Below are positions 32,262-35,365 of a DNA stretch of 35,365 nucleotides, piece after piece. Numbering within the stretch: the first letter of the stretch is position 1; the number at the start of each line of letters is the position of its first letter. The position numbers and the translations under genes were made by a program. The stretch lies in assembly GCA_015231915.1 (NCBI GenBank), contig JADGAR010000039.1:1-35365 (forward strand). The letters are read 5' to 3'. The stretch is from Magnetococcales bacterium (GTDB lineage: Bacteria; Pseudomonadota; Magnetococcia; Magnetococcales; Magnetaquicoccaceae). The notes below the pieces were generated by a model that saw nothing but the letters and a program-made list of their open reading frames with translations, ran no database searches and was not told the DNA's origin.

Positions 32262-35200
32262 ATCTCTCCCGCCCGTTCATCCTGCGGCCCATTGCCACTT
32301 CCCTGCTCATGATCGCCATCCTGCTCGTCGGCTCGGTGGCCTACCGTCTGCTCCCGCTTTCCGCCCTGCCGGACGTGGATCTTCCCACCATTCAGGTCAG
32401 CACCTTTCACCCGGGGGCCAGCCCGGATGTCATTTCCTCTGCCATCACCGCGCCTTTGGAGCGCCAGTTCGGTCAGATGCCGGGGTTGCGCCGCATCTCC
32501 TCCATCAGTTCCGGCGGGGCTTCTCTCATCACTTTGCGCTTCGGCCCCGCCATCACCCTCGACGTGGCCGAACAGCAGGTGCAGGCTGCCATCAACGCTG
32601 CCGCCAACCTCCTCCCCAACGACCTTCCCATGCCCCCCACCTACGGCAAGATCAACCCGGCGGACGCCCCGATTCTCACCCTGGCGGCCTCCTCCTCCTC
32701 TCTTGCCCGACCCCGCCTGCACGAAATGGTCGAGGAACGGGTGGCGCAACGTCTTTCCCGGCTTCCTGGCGTGGGCCTGGTTTCCCTGGCCGGGGGCAGC
32801 CGTCCGGCGGTGCGCATCCAGGCCAATCCCAAAGCGCTTGCCGCCGCCGGCCTTTCTTTGGAGGACCTGCGCAGCGCGGTTGCCGCCGCCAACGTCAATC
32901 AACCCAAGGGGAGCTTCGACGGCCCACTGCGTGCTTCCACCATCGACGCCAACGACCAGTTGCGTTCCATTTCGGACTACGAGTCCCTCATCATCGCCTA
33001 TCGCAACGGCAGCCCTCTGCGCCTGCGGGAGGTGGCCGACATTGTGGAAGGGGAAGAGAACGCCCGTCTCGCCGCCTGGGCAGACGAACAGAGCGCCGTG
33101 ATCCTCAACGTGCAGCGTCAGCCTGGGGCCAATGTCATCGAGGTGGCCGACCGGGTCAAGGCTTTGCTTCCGCAGTTGCGTCTGACTTTGCCCGAAAACC
33201 TGGAACTGGCCATCCTGGCCGACCGCACCACCACCATCCGCGCTTCGGTTGCGGAAATGCGTTTCGATCTGCTGCTCTCTGTCGCCCTGGTGGTGCTGGT
33301 GATCCTGCTTTTCCTGCGTTCGCCTTCGGCCACCCTGATCCCGGCCCTGGCTGTCCCCATCTCGCTGGTGGGGACTTTCGGCGTGATGTACCTGGCAGGC
33401 TTCGGCATCAACAACCTCACCCTGATGGCTCTGGCCATCGCCACCGGCTTTGTGGTGGACGATGCCATCGTCATGATCGAAAACGTGGCCCGTTACGTGG
33501 AGCAGGGGTTTTCTCCCATGCAGGCTGCCCTCAGGGGGGCCAGGCAGATCGGTTTTACCATTCTTTCCCTCACGGCCTCGCTTTTGGCCGTATTGATCCC
33601 TCTGCTTTTCATGGAGGACGTGGTGGGTCGTCTGTTCCACGAGTTCGCCATCACCCTGGCGGTGGCGATTTTGATTTCCGCTGTGGTCTCTCTCACCCTG
33701 ACCCCCATGTTGTGCGCCCGACTGCTCAGGCCCACTCCGCCGGAACGCGCCCCCTCCTGGATCGACAGGCTTCTTTCTGCTTATGGCCGTGGCTTGACCC
33801 TGGCCCTGGACCATGCCGGGATCACCCTGGGGGTGGCTGCTGCCACTCTGCTTTTCACGGTTCTGCTCTACCTGTGGATCCCCAAGGGATTTTTCCCCAT
33901 GCAGGACACCGGCATCCTTCAGGGTTTTACCGAGGCCTCCCAGACCATTTCCTTTCCGGCCATGGCGCGCAAGCAGCAGGAGATGACCCGCGCTTTGCTC
34001 GCCGATCCAGCGGTGGACAAGATCGCCTCGTTCATCGGCATTGACGGGATCAATACCGTGCTCAACAACGGTCGTCTGCTCATCGCCCTCAAGCCTCTGG
34101 AAGAGCGTGGCCTTGCCATGGCTGAGGTCATGCATCGTCTCCAGGGAAGTGCGGACGTCGTGCCCGGCATCACCCTTCATCTGCAGGGGGTTCGGGACCT
34201 GACCCTCGAGGAGCGCATGACCAAGACCCAGTACCAGTTGTTGCTCGGTTCCCCGGATCCTGCGCAGTTGGCCGTCTGGACCCCGAAGCTTTTGGAGGCT
34301 TTGGCGACCTTGCCGCAGCTGGCGGATGTGACCAGCGATTTGCAGGACCAGGGTGCCGGGGTGCGTGTGGCCATTGACCGCACCGAGGCTGGCAGGCTCA
34401 ACGTTTCCACGGCCACCATCGACAACATTCTTTACGATGCCTATGGCCAGCGTTTGATTTCCACCATCTTCACCCAATCCGGCCAGAAGCGGGTTGTGCT
34501 GGAGGTGCGTCCGGAGTTTCGCCGTGCTCCGGATTCACTGCTTGATTTGCATCTCCCAGCCAGCGACGGGCGGCAGATCCCTTTTGCCGCTGTGGCGCGA
34601 ATGTCGGAGGCGCGCACTGTCCTGGTCAACCATCACGTCAACCAGTTTCCGGCGGCCACGCTCTCTTTCAATCCTGCTCCCGGTGTTTCTCTGGGGGAGG
34701 CCATGGTTGCGATTCAGGCCGCCATCGAACGGCTTGGGCTGCCGGCGAGTATTGAGACTGCCTTTCAGGGTGCAGCGCTCATGTTTCTGGATTCCCTTGC
34801 CAACATTCCTTTGCTTTTTTTGGCCGCCATTATCACCATGTACATCGTGCTTGGGGTTCTTTATGAAAGTTATATTCATCCGGTCACGATTCTTTCCACC
34901 CTGCCTTCTGCCGGGGTGGGTGCTTTGTTGGCGTTGGGTTGGGCTGGCATGGAATTGGACATCATCGGGGTGATTGGCATTATCCTTTTGATTGGCATTG
35001 TCAAGAAGAATGCCATCATGATGATTGATTTTGCCATCGAGGCCAGGCGTCAGGAAGGGCTTGATGCTCGCGAGGCGATTCATCGTGCTGCTTTGCTCAG
35101 GTTGCGTCCCATTCTGATGACCACCTTCACCGCGTTGTTGGGCGCGCTCCCGTTGATGGCGGGAAGTGGCATTGGTGCGGAGTTGCGGCAGCCCTTGGGA

Positions 35201-35302
35201 ATTACCATGGTGGGAGGGTTGTTGTTGAGTCAGGTATTGACGCTGTTCACCACGCCGGTGATTTATCTTGCATTTGACAAGATGGCGCGGTCCAGAGTGT
35301 AA
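32258..35302 (+). CDS. RND efflux inner-membrane pump (HAE1 family, MdtB/MdtC-like)
   Basis: 1014 residues, full length for the family. TM1 opens in [20 protein letters not shown] and is followed by the porter segment [20 protein letters not shown]. The TM4 proton-relay Asp pair is in [13 protein letters not shown], and the TM10 Lys in [14 protein letters not shown]. Two large periplasmic porter loops separate the twelve expected membrane segments. It exports hydrophobic or amphiphilic compounds by proton antiport together with the adaptor upstream, whose stop overlaps this start (ATGA). The first residues ([17 protein letters not shown]) are typical of MdtB/MdtC. The 3' third uses visibly more T-ending codons than the 5' part. 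Confidence 0.95.
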   Translation: MNLSRPFILRPIATSLLMIAILLVGSVAYRLLPLSALPDVDLPTIQVSTFHPGASPDVISSAITAPLERQFGQMPGLRRISSISSGGASLITLRFGPAITLDVAEQQVQAAINAAANLLPNDLPMPPTYGKINPADAPILTLAASSSSLARPRLHEMVEERVAQRLSRLPGVGLVSLAGGSRPAVRIQANPKALAAAGLSLEDLRSAVAAANVNQPKGSFDGPLRASTIDANDQLRSISDYESLIIAYRNGSPLRLREVADIVEGEENARLAAWADEQSAVILNVQRQPGANVIEVADRVKALLPQLRLTLPENLELAILADRTTTIRASVAEMRFDLLLSVALVVLVILLFLRSPSATLIPALAVPISLVGTFGVMYLAGFGINNLTLMALAIATGFVVDDAIVMIENVARYVEQGFSPMQAALRGARQIGFTILSLTASLLAVLIPLLFMEDVVGRLFHEFAITLAVAILISAVVSLTLTPMLCARLLRPTPPERAPSWIDRLLSAYGRGLTLALDHAGITLGVAAATLLFTVLLYLWIPKGFFPMQDTGILQGFTEASQTISFPAMARKQQEMTRALLADPAVDKIASFIGIDGINTVLNNGRLLIALKPLEERGLAMAEVMHRLQGSADVVPGITLHLQGVRDLTLEERMTKTQYQLLLGSPDPAQLAVWTPKLLEALATLPQLADVTSDLQDQGAGVRVAIDRTEAGRLNVSTATIDNILYDAYGQRLISTIFTQSGQKRVVLEVRPEFRRAPDSLLDLHLPASDGRQIPFAAVARMSEARTVLVNHHVNQFPAATLSFNPAPGVSLGEAMVAIQAAIERLGLPASIETAFQGAALMFLDSLANIPLLFLAAIITMYIVLGVLYESYIHPVTILSTLPSAGVGALLALGWAGMELDIIGVIGIILLIGIVKKNAIMMIDFAIEARRQEGLDAREAIHRAALLRLRPILMTTFTALLGALPLMAGSGIGAELRQPLGITMVGGLLLSQVLTLFTTPVIYLAFDKMARSRV

Positions 35303-35323
35303 GGACAATCAATTATTAGGGGT

Positions 35324-35365
35324 CCAGGGGGATTATCCCCCTGGTGGGATCCAAGGGCGAAGCCC
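35324..35365 (+). terminator. Double-hairpin sequence after the efflux operon
   Basis: CCAGGGGG-attat-CCCCCTGG (35324-35344) forms an 8-bp stem 21 nt after the pump stop. A second small hairpin GGGC-gaa-GCCC (35355-35365) follows and reaches the window edge. The first could terminate the operon. The composition (repeated GGGGTCCA/GGGATCCA with hairpins) resembles the dispersed intergenic palindromes of several GC-rich proteobacteria; whether it recurs in this genome cannot be seen here. Confidence 0.5.

Noticed and set aside
31745-34477. Minus-strand open frame of about 900 codons opposite the efflux genes
   Set aside because: Antisense shadow; the plus strand encodes a canonical RND adaptor and pump with all key residues.
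1-35365. Magnetosome, rRNA, tRNA, transposase or integrase genes
   Set aside because: None was recognised on either strand; the only mobile-element-like trace is the DUF4351-type fragment at 10051-10437.

Overview
This is a GC-rich window from a Gram-negative bacterium. Secretin, RND pump, periplasmic c-type cytochromes and lipopolysaccharide-style glycosyltransferase all point to a diderm, most likely a proteobacterium. The mix of MSHA-type pilus genes, many c-di-GMP proteins, chemoreceptor-like sensors and iron/heme redox proteins would fit a free-living motile lineage such as Magnetococcales or Rhodospirillales. That placement is inference; no rRNA, tRNA or magnetosome gene is present to test it.

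Region 1 (1-9829, minus strand) is an MSHA-type pilus/secretion operon. In transcription order it holds an orphan tandem helical sensor protein, mshM (AAA+ ATPase), mshL (secretin), mshN (TPR protein), mshE (motor ATPase), and a second motor ATPase that runs off the left edge and carries an extra N-terminal domain of about 340 residues. mshM to mshE are joined by 4-nt start/stop overlaps. Both motor ATPases carry the MshEN c-di-GMP-binding motif.

Region 2 (10051-13719) holds a membrane HD-GYP phosphodiesterase with a small DUF4351-type protein translationally coupled to its end. Divergent from it is a two-gene unit encoding a type-1 copper protein and an ethylbenzene-dehydrogenase-gamma-like heme-binding protein.

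Region 3 (13736-18951, minus) is a signalling operon: single-domain response regulator, large dCache chemoreceptor, and a diguanylate cyclase whose periplasmic domain has a c-type heme motif. An AT-rich 426-bp regulatory gap follows.

Region 4 (19378-25460) holds a PilZ protein, a convergent PAS/PAS histidine kinase with a periplasmic EF-hand loop, and then a plus-strand operon of PilZ protein, FtrD-like polyferredoxin and P19-type periplasmic iron protein, closed by a strong hairpin. The FTR1 permease expected with P19/FtrD is not in the window.

Region 5 (25543-35365) holds a tri-domain cytochrome c with a repetitive His-rich tail (minus), a PAS-GGDEF-EAL protein (plus), a CgeB-like glycosyltransferase (minus) and a complete two-gene RND efflux system (plus), ending in a double-hairpin sequence.

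The unifying theme is c-di-GMP: one heme-linked cyclase, a GGDEF-EAL protein that looks biased to hydrolysis, one HD-GYP enzyme, two PilZ receptors and two MshEN pilus ATPases lie within 30 kb. A second theme is iron, heme and copper chemistry at the periplasm. A link between the two, in which redox or iron state tunes pilus-based attachment, is inference from gene proximity.
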